Shown here: positions 19,960 through 31,498 of the stretch, piece after piece
How the letters are laid out: each line of letters opens with the position of its first letter
Position numbering within the stretch: position 1 is the stretch's first letter
Origin: Rhodanobacter sp.
GTDB taxonomy: Bacteria; Pseudomonadota; Gammaproteobacteria; Xanthomonadales; Rhodanobacteraceae
Length of the DNA stretch: 64,000 bases
Assembly (NCBI GenBank): GCA_040371205.1
Contig: AP031382.1
Coordinates: forward strand, 2,911,562 to 2,975,561
Direction: 5' to 3'
Notes under the pieces: model-generated
What the model was told of the DNA's origin: nothing
The model's input: the letters and a program-made list of their open reading frames with translations, nothing else
Database searches by the model: none
Translations under genes and position numbers: made by a program

Positions 19960-20409
19960 TCACTGGCCGAGGGTCAAGGTCTTGGTCATCAGTTGCTTGG
20001 CCGTATTCATCACCTCGACGTTGTTCTGGTACGAACGCGACGCCGAGATCATGTTGACCAGCGCATCCACCGGATTGACGTTGCTGCCGTAGACATAGCC
20101 GTCGGCATTCGCCATCGGATTGCCCGGCTCGTAGCGCACCGGGATCGCCTCCTGGCTCTCGGTGATGCCGAGCACCTGCACGCCCTCGCTGGCGTCGGCA
20201 TCGGCGCCGCTGGAGCCGATCTCGCCGGCCTTGGCGAGCTGTTGCGTATGCACGGCGGCGAACATCGGTTCGCGCGCGTGGTAGGCGCCCTCCGGCGTGG
20301 AAGACACGCTGTCCGCGTTGGCGAGATTGCTGGCCACGGTATTGAGCCGCAGCGATTGGGCCGCCATGCCGGAGCCGGCCACGTTGAAGACGGAAAAGAG
20401 CGAAGACAT
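19960..20409 (-). CDS. flgC: Flagellar rod protein FlgC
   Basis: 149 residues, starting MSSLFSVFNVAGSGMAAQSL with the axial motif TVASNLANADSVSSTPEGAY and ending NVNPVDALVNMISASRSYQN. The start ATG (20407-20409) overlaps the flgB TGA, and flgD follows after 10 bases. FlgC is a proximal rod component. The long in-frame extension upstream lies inside flgB and is not coding. Confidence 0.94.
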   Translation of the reverse strand: MSSLFSVFNVAGSGMAAQSLRLNTVASNLANADSVSSTPEGAYHAREPMFAAVHTQQLAKAGEIGSSGADADASEGVQVLGITESQEAIPVRYEPGNPMANADGYVYGSNVNPVDALVNMISASRSYQNNVEVMNTAKQLMTKTLTLGQ

Positions 20410-20825
20410 CAGCTTTGGCCTCCGGTGATGGCGGTGCGCAGCATGTGGATCTGCGCCGTGATGAAGGAGAGGCTGGCTTGGTAGTGCACGCTGTTGGCGG
20501 CGAAGTCGGCCTGCTCGACCTGGGTGTTCACGGTGTTGCCGTCCATGCTGGGCTGCGTCGGCACGCGGTATTCCAGCGCCGCGCCGCCCGGCCCGCGGTT
20601 CGCCGCGTCGCCGATCTGTCCCTGCGTGGGTATTTCCAGCGGCAGCGGGCCGCCGTTGGCGCCGCCGCCGGCGGCGGCCAAGGCCTTGCGGAAGTCGATG
20701 TCGCGCGCGAGGTATCCGGGCGTGTCGGCGTTGGCGAGGTTGTTGGCCAGCACTTCGGCACGGCGCTGCCACAGCTCCAGTGCCTGGGAGTGGATGCCGA
20801 ACAGGTTTTGCGGGATGGGATTCAT
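20409..20825 (-). CDS. flgB: Flagellar rod protein FlgB
   Basis: 138 residues. FGIHSQALELWQRRAEVLANNLANADTPGYLARDIDF is the FlgB N-terminal signature in order, and the C-terminus carries the paired helix. FlgB is the first rod protein. It heads the flgBCDEFGHIJKL operon, whose gaps are all under 35 bases. A sigma-54 promoter lies about 40 bases upstream. Confidence 0.95.
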   Translation of the reverse strand: MNPIPQNLFGIHSQALELWQRRAEVLANNLANADTPGYLARDIDFRKALAAAGGGANGGPLPLEIPTQGQIGDAANRGPGGAALEYRVPTQPSMDGNTVNTQVEQADFAANSVHYQASLSFITAQIHMLRTAITGGQS

Positions 20826-20863
20826 GGGGTCTGCTCCGCGTGCTTTGGCCGCACGGAGCAGGA

Positions 20864-20879
20864 GGCAAGTTGCATGCCA
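20864..20879 (-). promoter_or_regulatory. Sigma-54 promoter of the flgB-L operon
   Basis: The minus strand reads TGGCATG-CAAC-TTGCC, one base from consensus in the -24 box and with correct GG-GC spacing. It lies 40 bases before the flgB ATG. An imperfect inverted repeat (CTGCTCCG...GTGC / GCACGGAGCAG, 20831-20861) overlaps the expected start of transcription and leader. Confidence 0.8.
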
Positions 20880-20994
20880 CTATGCTGAAACCCTTGCCAC
20901 GCCTGGGTTACCGGGGGCTGGGCCATGGCGCCGCACTGGCGGCGCCGCAGAGAAGTCGATTTGTTGACGCGTTCCCGGCGCCGACGTCGGAACG

Positions 20995-21927
20995 TCAGCC
21001 GGCCGCCGCATCCGTGGGCAGCAGCTCGAACACGGCCTGGGCCAGCAGATCGGGCTGGAACTTGGCGACGAAGGCGTCGGCCTTCACTTCCTTCACCATC
21101 GCCTCGTTGAAGCCGCCGCTGAGCGAGCTGTGCAACACCACTTTCAGTCGACACAGTTCCGGCGCTTCGCGAATCGCACGGGTCAGCGCATAGCCGTCCA
21201 GCCGCGGCATCTCGATGTCGGACACCACCAGCTTCACGCCGTCCTCCGGGTCGCCTTTGGCCAGCTCGCGCAGCTTGTCGAGCGCCTCGCGGCCGTCCTG
21301 CGCCACCACGCACTCGATGCTCATCTGCTTGAACAGCGCCACCAGGCGGCGCCGCGCGATCAGCGAATCGTCCACCACCATCACCCGCCGCGGCGACAGC
21401 TGGCGCGCGTCGGCAAGGCGCTGCATCTGCGCGGAAAGATCGGCCGGCGCCGAGTCGATGCTGGCCAGCACCTGCTCCACGTCCACCACCGACAGCAGGG
21501 CGCCGTCCACGCGGGTCACCGCGTTGACCTTGTTGCCGAAACCCAGCGCGGCCGGCGGCGCGGCCATCTTGTCGCCGTCGCATTGGACCATGCGCTGCAG
21601 GTCGGCCACCAGGAAGCCCTGCACCGAACGGCTGAATTCGGTGACCATCAGGTGCGCCGAGGGATCGTCGCGCAGCGGCGGATAGCCCAGCGCGGCGGCC
21701 AGGTCGATCACCGGGATGGTCTGCCCGCGGTAATCGCAACTGCCGGCCAGCAGCTCGTGGATGCCCATCATGCGTTCCAGCGGCGGACGACGCATCACCT
21801 CGCGCACCTTGAACACGTTGATGCCGAACAATTGCGCGTCGCCGAGGCGGAACAGCAGCATGGCCACACGGTTGTGGCCGGCCAGCCGGGTATGTTGCTC
21901 CACCTTTTCCAGCAGCGTGCCGCCCAT
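20995..21927 (-). CDS. cheV: Chemotaxis coupling/receiver protein CheV
   Basis: 310 residues from the ATG at 21925-21927, chosen because GAGGAG precedes it; an in-frame ATG ten codons upstream has no such site. Residues 15-155 form a CheW-like coupling domain (FGINVFKVREVM, DYRGQTIPVIDLA). Residues 180-300 form a receiver domain with acidic pocket D186-D187, phosphoacceptor D237 in VVSDIEMP, and a lysine in FVAKF. CheV couples chemoreceptors to CheA and acts as a phosphate-regulated adaptor. It is transcribed toward flgB from a sigma-28 promoter. Confidence 0.93.
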   Translation of the reverse strand: MGGTLLEKVEQHTRLAGHNRVAMLLFRLGDAQLFGINVFKVREVMRRPPLERMMGIHELLAGSCDYRGQTIPVIDLAAALGYPPLRDDPSAHLMVTEFSRSVQGFLVADLQRMVQCDGDKMAAPPAALGFGNKVNAVTRVDGALLSVVDVEQVLASIDSAPADLSAQMQRLADARQLSPRRVMVVDDSLIARRRLVALFKQMSIECVVAQDGREALDKLRELAKGDPEDGVKLVVSDIEMPRLDGYALTRAIREAPELCRLKVVLHSSLSGGFNEAMVKEVKADAFVAKFQPDLLAQAVFELLPTDAAAG

Positions 21928-21975
21928 GCGGACTCCTCGCGAGTGACTTGCCGGCACAGCGGCCGTACGCGCAGG

Positions 21976-22002
21976 CTATCGGCCACGCCGCCGGCCGCTT
22001 GA
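21976..22002 (-). promoter_or_regulatory. Sigma-28 promoter of cheV
   Basis: The minus strand reads TCAAGCGG-N11-GCCGATAG; the -10 box differs from GCCGATAA only at the last base. It is about 50 bases before the cheV ATG and puts cheV in the late flagellar class. Confidence 0.78.
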
Positions 22003-22022
22003 ATGCGGCCTTCCTCTCTCGG

Positions 22023-22038
22023 TGGCACGTCGATTGCT
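22023..22038 (+). promoter_or_regulatory. Sigma-54 promoter of the chemoreceptor-flgA unit
   Basis: TGGCACG-TCGA-TTGCT is a full match to the sigma-54 -24/-12 consensus, 82 bases before the chemoreceptor ATG. FlgA is needed early for P-ring assembly, which fits FleQ/sigma-54 control. Confidence 0.8.
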
Positions 22039-22041
22039 TTC

Positions 22042-22068
22042 TCAAGATTAGGCGGTTTTGGACGATGC
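22042..22068 (+). promoter_or_regulatory. Possible sigma-28 promoter of the chemoreceptor gene
   Basis: TCAAGATT-N11-GACGATGC has the right spacing and a fair match to TAAAGTTT-N11-GCCGATAA. It lies directly behind the sigma-54 site, so the unit may have tandem early and late promoters. The -10 box is weaker than those of cheV and flgM. Confidence 0.5.
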
Positions 22069-22119
22069 ATTCCTCTGCTATCGCCCACCGCCCACACGAC
22101 ACAAGGTGACTTTTACCTC

Positions 22120-23416
22120 ATGAGCCTGATCTGGAATCAGCACCTCGCCCCCCTGGTGGAAGCCGCCGCCGCCGGCGATGAGACGCGGCTGGCCGCGCTG
22201 CGGCGGGCGCATCCGCGCACCGCACAGACGCTGGCGCCCTTGCTGGCCCGCGTGGCCAGCCGGCCGCCGGCCACCGTGGCGCTGCAATCCGTGGAGCAAC
22301 AAAGCCTCGTACTGAACGCCGTGCAACAGCTCGCACGGGAACAATCCGCCCTGGACAAGGCCGCGATCGAAGGCCGCAGCAGCGTCGATCGCTTGACGGA
22401 GGGCAGCGCCAGCATCTCGACGGCCCTGCAGCAGGTCGGCGCCGAACTGGAACAGGCCAGCCAGTGCCAGCCGCAGCGGCGGCAGCTCGGTCAGCGAGCT
22501 GGATGGCCAGCTGCGGCTGCTGCGCAGCGCACTGGCGGCCATGAATCGCAACCAGAGCAAGCTGGCCGAGCAGGTCGAGCAGATCCGCAAGCTCACCTCT
22601 TCCGTGCAGGAGATCGCCCACCAGACCAACCTGGTGGCTCTGAACGCGGCCATCGAGGCCGCGCGCGCCGGCGAGGCAGGCCGCGGCTTTGCCGTGGTCG
22701 CCGACGAAGTCAAGCAACTGGCGGAAAAAACCGCGCTCACCACGGCGGAAATCGAGAGCGTCACCGTTTCCATCGGCGACTTCTCCACCCAGCTGAACGG
22801 CGATGTGCAGCACAGCCTGCAGCAGCTGGACCGCGCCCAGGCCGGCGCCGCGCAGTCGGGCGCCACGCTGGAATCCGGCAGCCAGGCGCTGCGCACCGCC
22901 ACGGATCGCGTGCAGAAGCTGCAGCAGAACCACGACGCCCAGCACACGCGCGCCACCAACGTGCAGTCTGCGCTGGGCGCCCTGCAGCGCCGCGCCGGCG
23001 AGGCGCGACGCCAATCCGATTCGTTGCAGCGCGCCGCCCTGCTCTCCCACCGGCTGAGCCTGGACTGGCTGGAAGGCATCAGCGGCAACGACACGGGCAG
23101 CCTCTGCCTGACGCTGCGCGAGGCCTCGCTCAACCTGCGCCTGGCCGTCGACCTCGCACTGCTGGAACCGGCGGCCGTGGATCGCCGCTGGTTCGACACC
23201 CACGCCATCCGAGCCAGCGCCGAGCGGTTGAGCGCACTGCACCCGGCAGCCGGCGGCCTCGTCACGGCCAGCGAGCAGTTGTGCGAGCTGGGCACCCGCT
23301 TCATCGCGTTGCTGTGCAATGGCGATGCCGGTCAGGCCGCGGCATTGCCCCCGCAGGTCGATGCCGCCCGCGACGCCTTGCTTGCGCAGCTCGACAAGCT
23401 GCTGGCGGACGCGTGA
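22120..23416 (+). pseudogene. Soluble methyl-accepting chemotaxis protein gene, frameshifted
   Basis: The ATG at 22120 opens about 114 codons of a helical N-terminal part (MSLIWNQHLAPLVEAAAAGD...). The frame is then lost near 22462, where a C in AGCCAGTGCC appears to be extra. The continuing frame gives SASRSGGSS, then the chemoreceptor signalling hairpin ([20 protein letters not shown] and [11 protein letters not shown]), ending at 23416. There are no transmembrane segments, so the intact protein would be a cytoplasmic receptor acting on CheA/CheW, possibly with CheV. The last 120 residues after the hairpin match no domain I recognise. Either this is a true frameshift (a partial protein could restart at the ATG at 22541, inside the hairpin region) or a base-call error. 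flgA overlaps its stop. Confidence 0.75.
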
Positions 23417-24114
23417 ACCCGAATCGCGCCAGCGCCGGCCGCCTGCTCGCCTTGGCGGGATTCGTCCTGACCTGGCCGGGCGTGTGCCTCGCCACGGACT
23501 CCATTGCCGATGCCGCCCGGCAAGCCGTACTCGCCCGTTTCGACCTGCCGGGCAGTCGCGTGGTGGTCGAAGTGCCGCCGCTGGACCCGCGCCTGCACTT
23601 CACGCCATGCACCGTGCCGTTGCGCGCCGCGCTGAACGACGCCATTCGCGCGGCTCCCGACCTCAGTGTCCCGGTGCGCTGTCCGCAAGCCGGCGGCTGG
23701 ACGGTACGCGTGCCGGTACGCATGCAACTGTACCGTTCCGTCCTGGTCACCAACCGCCCGCTGCTGCGCGGCGACGGCCTGCGCCCAACCGACGTGCATG
23801 CCGAGCAACGCGACGTGACCCGGCTGGGCTACGGCTACCTCGACAATCTCGCGCAGGCCGACGGGCGCACCCTGGCCCGCGGCCTGCCCAGCGGCAGCGT
23901 GGTCACGCCGGCCGCGCTCGGCGGCCGGAACATGGTGCGCGCCGGCGACCATGTCGTGGTGGAGGCCAATCTGGACGGCATCGTGGTGCGGGCCGACGGC
24001 ATCGCGCTGGGCAGCGGCGACAATGGCGCCCGCCTGCGGGTGCGCAACGAAAGTTCGGGCAGGGTGATCGACGCCATGGTCCACGCCCCCGGCGTGGTGC
24101 AGGCGCTGCCATGA
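23413..24114 (+). CDS. flgA: Flagellar P-ring assembly chaperone FlgA
   Basis: 233 residues starting at GTG 23413, which overlaps the receptor gene stop (GTGA). A signal peptide ends around residue 26 (GVCLA). SAF-domain features of FlgA follow: [56 protein letters not shown] and a C-terminal [15 protein letters not shown]. FlgA acts in the periplasm to assist FlgI polymerisation. It is expected to be expressed with the receptor gene from the sigma-54 site. Confidence 0.93.
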   Translation: MNPNRASAGRLLALAGFVLTWPGVCLATDSIADAARQAVLARFDLPGSRVVVEVPPLDPRLHFTPCTVPLRAALNDAIRAAPDLSVPVRCPQAGGWTVRVPVRMQLYRSVLVTNRPLLRGDGLRPTDVHAEQRDVTRLGYGYLDNLAQADGRTLARGLPSGSVVTPAALGGRNMVRAGDHVVVEANLDGIVVRADGIALGSGDNGARLRVRNESSGRVIDAMVHAPGVVQALP

Positions 24115-24150
24115 GACCGGCCACGGCTTCCACATTTTATTCACAGCCCC

Positions 24151-24177
24151 TAAAGTTTCCCTGCATCGCGCCGATGC
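24151..24177 (+). promoter_or_regulatory. Sigma-28 promoter of flgM-flgN
   Basis: TAAAGTTT-N11-GCCGATGC matches the consensus perfectly at -35 and in six of eight bases at -10, with exact spacing. It lies 38 bases before the flgM ATG. The anti-sigma-28 gene under a sigma-28 promoter gives the usual negative feedback. Confidence 0.88.
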
Positions 24178-24214
24178 AGGGCTTACAGGGCCACACTCGC
24201 ATGAGAACGGACGC

Positions 24215-24538
24215 ATGAACACGACCATTTCCAACAACGGCTTGCCGATCGTCCCGCAGGCCACTGGTCAGACGGGCAACAGCCAGACAGCGGACGCTTC
24301 CGCTGCCGCGGGCGGCTCCAGCGCGCCCGCCGCCAAGTCCGAGGACCAGCTCAAGCTGACCGATTCGGCCAAAGCCTTGCAGGAAGCCTCCCGCACCAGT
24401 TCCAGCAGCGTCGACACGCAACGCGTGGCGCGCGTGCAGCAGGCGCTGGCCGACGGCAGCTACAAGGTCAACGCTGGCCGCATTGCGGACGGCCTGATTT
24501 CCATGGAGCGTCAACTGGGTGGCCCGAGCAAGTCATGA
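24215..24538 (+). CDS. flgM: Anti-sigma-28 factor FlgM
   Basis: 107 residues. The Ser/Ala/Gln-rich N-terminal half is typical of the disordered FlgM tail, and the C-terminal half carries the sigma-28 binding region: KLTDSAKALQEA, then VDTQRVARVQQALADGSYKV and IADGLISMERQL. FlgM holds FliA inactive until it is secreted through the completed hook-basal body. It overlaps flgN (ATGA). Confidence 0.93.
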   Translation: MNTTISNNGLPIVPQATGQTGNSQTADASAAAGGSSAPAAKSEDQLKLTDSAKALQEASRTSSSSVDTQRVARVQQALADGSYKVNAGRIADGLISMERQLGGPSKS

Positions 24539-24981
24539 CCTCGCCGCCGCTCCCGGAGTGCGTCGAAGCCCTGGCGACCTTGCAGGGCGACATGCGCTTG
24601 GCTCTGGATCTGCTCGTGCAAGCGCTCGAAGCCGAGCATGATGCCCTGGGCACCGGCAACATCGACGCGCTCGATCGCGCGGGCGGGCGCAAGCAGACGC
24701 TCATGCATCAGCTCGAAAAACTGGACGCGGAACGCCGCCTGCTGCTTCAGCAGCCGCCGCTCGACCAGTCTCCGCCGGACACGGCGTGGCGCGGCATCGA
24801 ACAGACGTTGCGGCACTGCCATCAACTGAACCAGCGCAACGGCGGCATCGTCAGCCAGCGGCTGCATTTCGTGCGTCACGCTTTGGCCCTGCTTACCGGC
24901 GCGGACGGCAGCAACGGGCTTTATGACCGCAGCGGCGGATTGCACGCCAGCCCGCGTTCACGTCCGCTTGCGGCGGCCTGA
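24535..24981 (+). CDS. flgN: FlgK/FlgL export chaperone FlgN
   Basis: 148 residues, strongly helical and Leu/Gln/Glu-rich (ALDLLVQALEAEHDALGTG, then HQLEKLDAERRLLL and HQLNQRNGGIVSQR, a FlgN-like element). It overlaps flgM by four bases. FlgN keeps the hook-junction proteins FlgK and FlgL soluble for export. The assignment rests on fold type and the flgM-flgN arrangement. Confidence 0.85.
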   Translation: MTSPPLPECVEALATLQGDMRLALDLLVQALEAEHDALGTGNIDALDRAGGRKQTLMHQLEKLDAERRLLLQQPPLDQSPPDTAWRGIEQTLRHCHQLNQRNGGIVSQRLHFVRHALALLTGADGSNGLYDRSGGLHASPRSRPLAAA

Positions 24982-25029
24982 TGTCGAATTGAGGTCCACG
25001 CCGTCCGCGCAAGCGGAGGTTTTTCCAGC

Positions 25030-26361
25030 GTGTCGTCGGCCGCGGCCCGCTCAACCGTCACATGCGATGCCGGATCGATCATGAGTTCCCCTTCCACGCC
25101 CGCTGCCCGCGACACCGCTGTCCGCAAGTCCAGCCTCTACGAAGACGCCGCGCCTCCGCTGCCCGTGCTGCGCGTACCGCTGCTCAACCGCGAACGCGAA
25201 CTCTACGCCTACGAAATCCTGTTCCCGCGCGAGAACGGCGACGACAAGACCTTGCTGCAAAGCGTGCTGGGCATGATCACCGACGGCGCCCTGACCCGCC
25301 TGGTCCGAGGCAACCGCGCCTTTCTGAATCTTCCGGCCGAACTCCTGCCGGAAGATGCCGACGTCCTGCTCCACCAGCCCCGTCTTGGCGTGGTTCTGCA
25401 GCCGCACGTGGGCAACGACCCTGCCCTGATGCTGCGTCTGCAATCGATGGCGCAGCGTGGCTGCCAGTTCGTGCTCGATCTGGGCGAACAGGATTTCAGC
25501 AACAGCCAGCCGCTGGAAGTCCTGCTGCAAATGGTGCAGCTGGTGCGGCTTGATGCCAGCCAACTGCCGCCCGAAGTGCTCGCCAAACGCGTTGCCCAAC
25601 TGCACAATCGCGGGCTCAACGTGGTAGCCGGTCACGTCGACGACAATGCCACCTACGAGCGCTGCCTGACGCTGCCGATCGAGGCCGTGCAAGGCCGCTA
25701 CCTGCTGGTTCCGCAGCCGGTGGAAATTCCGGTACTGACAGCCAACCGCCTCAGCCTGCTGCGCCTGATGGGCGTGCTGCACGAGAGCAATCCGGGCCCG
25801 GTCGAACTGGGCAACATCGTCCGCGACGACGCCGTGCTCAGCTACAAGCTGCTGAGCTGCGTCAATTCAGCCTACTTCGCGCTGCCGCGGCAGTTGAAGT
25901 CGGTGCAGCAGGCCGCGATCTTCTTCGGCGTCACCCGCATGCGCAACTGGGTCGACACCATGGCCATGTGCGGCATGGACGACCGCCCGCCGGAACTGCT
26001 GCGCGCAGCCCTGATCCGCGCCCACATGTGCGAGCAGCTGGCCGACGGCATGCCGCATGGCAGCGCAGAGATGGCGTTCACCGTCGGCCTGTTCTCGCTG
26101 CTCGACACCTTGATGTGCGCGCCGATGGAATTCCTGCTGACCCATCTGCGGCTGGTGCCGGAAATCAGCGACGCCCTGACCGGCCGCGGCGGCCCGTTCG
26201 CCACGATCCTGCAACAGATTCTCGCTTGGGAAGCCAACGAGCTGACCAGCGCACAGGTACCGACGCAGCGCATCCAACGCCTCGCCGCGGTCTACCTCAA
26301 CGCGACACAGTGGGCCGACCAGGTCTACGCCAGCGCAAACAACGAAAAGAGCGTGCAGTAG
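25030..26361 (+). CDS. EAL-HDOD signalling protein
   Basis: 443 residues from GTG 25030, chosen because GGAGG lies ten bases upstream; the in-frame ATG at 25081 lacks a ribosome-binding site but gives an equally sensible N-terminus. Residues 40-225 look like a degenerate EAL domain (RELYAYEILFPREN). Residues 240-430 form an HDOD domain (LSYKLLSCVNSAYFALP, QAAIFFGVTRMRNWV). EAL-HDOD proteins of this kind usually lack phosphodiesterase activity and act as c-di-GMP-linked or protein-interaction regulators of motility and surface behaviour. The position behind flgMN suggests a motility role (inference). The IS element begins 35 bases downstream. Confidence 0.85.
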   Translation: MSSAAARSTVTCDAGSIMSSPSTPAARDTAVRKSSLYEDAAPPLPVLRVPLLNRERELYAYEILFPRENGDDKTLLQSVLGMITDGALTRLVRGNRAFLNLPAELLPEDADVLLHQPRLGVVLQPHVGNDPALMLRLQSMAQRGCQFVLDLGEQDFSNSQPLEVLLQMVQLVRLDASQLPPEVLAKRVAQLHNRGLNVVAGHVDDNATYERCLTLPIEAVQGRYLLVPQPVEIPVLTANRLSLLRLMGVLHESNPGPVELGNIVRDDAVLSYKLLSCVNSAYFALPRQLKSVQQAAIFFGVTRMRNWVDTMAMCGMDDRPPELLRAALIRAHMCEQLADGMPHGSAEMAFTVGLFSLLDTLMCAPMEFLLTHLRLVPEISDALTGRGGPFATILQQILAWEANELTSAQVPTQRIQRLAAVYLNATQWADQVYASANNEKSVQ

Positions 26362-26402
26362 CCTGAGGCTAGCGCCCACTTCGTTAAGGATGGGTTGGGG
26401 TT

Positions 26403-27263
26403 CTACCCCGAAATCACGGACGGTTGTGAAAGGGTGGAAAACTTCAGATCCTGCTTTGCCTGCCTGCGCCGCATTCTCGGATTGTGGAACCGCTCGATGT
26501 ATTCGAACACATCGGCTCTTGCTGCATCGAGCGTCGGATATTTCATGCGGTAGACACACTCGCGCTTGAGCTGGCCGAAGAAGCCCTCGCAAGCCGCGTT
26601 GTCCCCGCAATGGCCGACCGCGCTCATCGAGCACACCAACGCATTGGCCACCAGATAGTCCTGGTAGTCGCCGCTGCGGAACTGGCTGCCACGATCCGAA
26701 TGCAGGATCACCGGCTCGCCTCCCTGGCGCTGCCACACGGCCATCTGCACGGCCCGGATCACCATCTGCCGGTCTTGCCGATGATGCATCGACCAACCCA
26801 CGACCCGGTGGTCGAACAGGTCCAGCACGATGCATAGGTACAGCTTGCCTTCGTCGGTCTTGATCTCGGTGATGTCGGTGACCCACTTGGTCTCCGGCTC
26901 CTGTGCGGTGAAGTCCCGTTCCAGCCAGTTGCGCACGCCCGGTGGGGCCAGTCCCGGTTGAGCCCGCTGGCCGCGCCGCTTCTTGCGTGGCCAGCCCTGC
27001 AGGCCATCGGCCGCCATCAGACGCGCCACCCGGTTCAGGCTGGCCGACTCGCCTTCCGCGGCGAGGTCCTCATGCATCCGTCCCGCCCCCAACACGCCAC
27101 GGCTGTCCTCGTGCAGTGCACGGATGCGGCCGAGCAGGCGATCGTTGTCGGCTTGGCGGGCACTGGGCATGCGCTTGCTCCAATCGTAGTAGCCACTGGT
27201 CGACACCCGCAGACAGCGGCACATCAGCCGAACCGGAAACTCGTTGCGGCAACGTTCGATCAC
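26403..27263 (-). CDS. IS3-family transposase OrfB (DDE catalytic part)
   Basis: 286 residues from GTG 27261-27263, but the frame is open back to the slippery site, so it is most likely made as an OrfA-OrfB fusion. An HTH_21-like segment ([20 protein letters not shown]) precedes an rve integrase core with the DDE residues: Asp in [12 protein letters not shown], Asp in [11 protein letters not shown], and Glu in [13 protein letters not shown]. It catalyses excision and integration of the element. It appears intact, so the copy may be active. Confidence 0.92.
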   Translation of the reverse strand: MIERCRNEFPVRLMCRCLRVSTSGYYDWSKRMPSARQADNDRLLGRIRALHEDSRGVLGAGRMHEDLAAEGESASLNRVARLMAADGLQGWPRKKRRGQRAQPGLAPPGVRNWLERDFTAQEPETKWVTDITEIKTDEGKLYLCIVLDLFDHRVVGWSMHHRQDRQMVIRAVQMAVWQRQGGEPVILHSDRGSQFRSGDYQDYLVANALVCSMSAVGHCGDNAACEGFFGQLKRECVYRMKYPTLDAARADVFEYIERFHNPRMRRRQAKQDLKFSTLSQPSVISG

Positions 27264-27271
27264 CTGATACC

Positions 27272-27559
27272 TCAGGATGATCCCTTGGCAAAGAACGTCG
27301 CCGCTTCGCGCAAAAAATCCCGCTCCTTCTTCACCCGGGCCAGCTCGCGCTTGAGCCTCGCCAGCTCCTCATCCCGCGGCGTTCCGCTACCGCCAAACGC
27401 GACCGACCCCTGGCTGTTGGACTCCCGTTTCCAGCGGGTCAACAGGTTCTCCCGGACCCCCAGCTCGCGGGCCACTTGGGCGCAACTGACACCCGGCTGC
27501 CTGGCCTGTTCAACCGCACCGCGCTTGAACTCCGCACTGAACTTTCTTCGCTTCGACAT
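27272..27559 (-). CDS. IS3-family transposase OrfA (HTH part)
   Basis: 95 residues. An N-terminal HTH_Tnp_1 domain ([18 protein letters not shown], then [20 protein letters not shown]) binds the terminal repeats. A C-terminal leucine/charged coiled coil ([20 protein letters not shown]) follows. The ATG at 27557-27559 is preceded by a GAGG-like site. OrfB lies in the -1 frame. Confidence 0.92.
   Translation of the reverse strand: MSKRRKFSAEFKRGAVEQARQPGVSCAQVARELGVRENLLTRWKRESNSQGSVAFGGSGTPRDEELARLKRELARVKKERDFLREAATFFAKGSS
27311..27317 (-). promoter_or_regulatory. Programmed -1 ribosomal frameshift site of the IS element
   Basis: The minus strand reads T TTT TTG in the OrfA frame (GAT TTT TTG), which is the canonical X XXY YYZ heptamer. 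The -1 frame from here runs without a stop into OrfB, so a fused OrfAB transposase can be made. Confidence 0.75.
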
Positions 27560-27623
27560 GAACACTCCTCTGGGCCTCGAGCGGCCCTTTTGTAAGTGTC
27601 CGTGAAATCGGGGGTGAACCCCC

Positions 27624-28043
27624 CTCAAGTGCCTGACCATCGTCGACGACGCCACCCATGAATCGGTCGGCATCGAAGTCGAACGAGCCATCTCCGGCAT
27701 CGGTGTGACGCGCGTGCTGGATCGCCTGGGGCTTATTCGCGGCTTGCCCAAGACGATTCGCACCGACAACGGCAAGGAGTTCTGCGGCAAGGCGATGGTC
27801 GCTTGGGCGCACGAGCGCGGCGTGCAACTGCGCCTGATCGAACCGGGCAAACCGAACCAGAACGCCTACATCGAATCATTCAACGGCCGCCTGCGCGACG
27901 AATGCCTCAACGAACACTGGTTTCCCAGCCTGCTGCACGCCCGCACCGAGATCGAACGCTGGCGGCGGGAATACAACGAGGAGCGACCGAAGAAGGCGTT
28001 GGGCGGGCTGACACCGGCCGCCTACGCGAAGCAGTTAAAGTAA
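27624..28043 (+). pseudogene. 5'-truncated IS3-family orfB remnant (resident element)
   Basis: Begins mid-gene with [14 protein letters not shown], continues with [19 protein letters not shown] and [16 protein letters not shown], and ends PAAYAKQLK. It matches the last 140 residues of an IS407/IS1404-like orfB of the type common in xanthomonads. The DDE residues are in the fragment, but the HTH region and the whole 5' side are gone. The other half is not found on the left side of the inserted element, so a deletion accompanied or followed the insertion. The 3' tail, probably to about 28092, looks like the resident element's right end. Confidence 0.85.
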
Positions 28044-28168
28044 CTCCGGACTCTAAACCGACCCGCTACTCAAAGCGTGGGGACGTCGGGTCGACATCGA
28101 AGGAGCCGTGCCCGAGCATGGCATCCCTGCGTTCTTCCGGGCGAGCCGCTTTGCACCGGCGCAAAAAC

Positions 28169-28200
28169 AAACACCCCCACCGTTTCCGGTGAGGGTGTTT
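28169..28200 (-). terminator. Rho-independent terminator of the rRNA operon
   Basis: On the minus strand a 14-base stem (AAACACCCTCACCG / CGGTGGGGGTGTTT, one G-U pair) with a GAAA loop is followed by GTTTTTGC. It lies just after the 5S gene. Confidence 0.9.
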
Positions 28201-28209
28201 AGGGATAAA

Positions 28210-28324
28210 GCCCCTGGCGGTGACCTACTCTTGCATGCAAGTGCACACTACCATCGGCGCGGCTGCGTTTCACTTCCGAGTTCGGGATGGGATCGGGTGG
28301 GACCACAGCGCTATGGCCGCCAGG
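28210..28324 (-). rRNA. rrf: 5S ribosomal RNA
   Basis: About 115 bases on the minus strand, starting CCTGGCGGCCATAGCGCTGT. The conserved core CCGAACTCGGAAGTGAAACG follows, and the complementary 3' end is CCGCCAGGGGC. The ends are set by pairing of the terminal stem and may be off by a few bases. Confidence 0.95.
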
Positions 28325-28433
28325 GAAGGGGTTGAAGCAGCGCAAATGCGCCCGCTTCAAGAGTTTGGCAAACGAGTGACAAGCGTCCGGGTTCGTCTGG
28401 AACCGGCACGTGGCAAAGGCCACTTGGGGTTAT

Positions 28434-31311
<2,878 letters not shown>

Positions 31312-31498
31312 ATATAACCCCAAGTCGCCTCAGGATTACACGTTTCAAACCACCTGTTCGTGCCTTAACACATGTCTCGGTTCGGTTTGAACCAAGACGC
31401 TTGTCACTCGTTTGCCAGTTTTCAAAGAACACAAGAACGGCCTCAATGCCGCCTCGCTTCACAATCTTTTCGTGTGCTTGTCTTCACGTCGTCCAACA

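Larger units (their letters stand above)
26396..27623 (-). mobile_element. IS3-family insertion sequence (orfA/orfB type)
   Basis: About 1.23 kb. Imperfect terminal inverted repeats can be read: the left end TGGGGTTCTACCCCGAAATC pairs with the right end (minus strand) GGGGGTTCACCCCCGATTTC, both followed by ACGGAC and a further AAAGGG match. It encodes OrfA and OrfB on the minus strand with a slippery site between them. The exact ends and any 3-4 base target duplication are not clear. The right end lies inside the orfB remnant of another IS3-family element, so this is a nested insertion. Confidence 0.85.
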
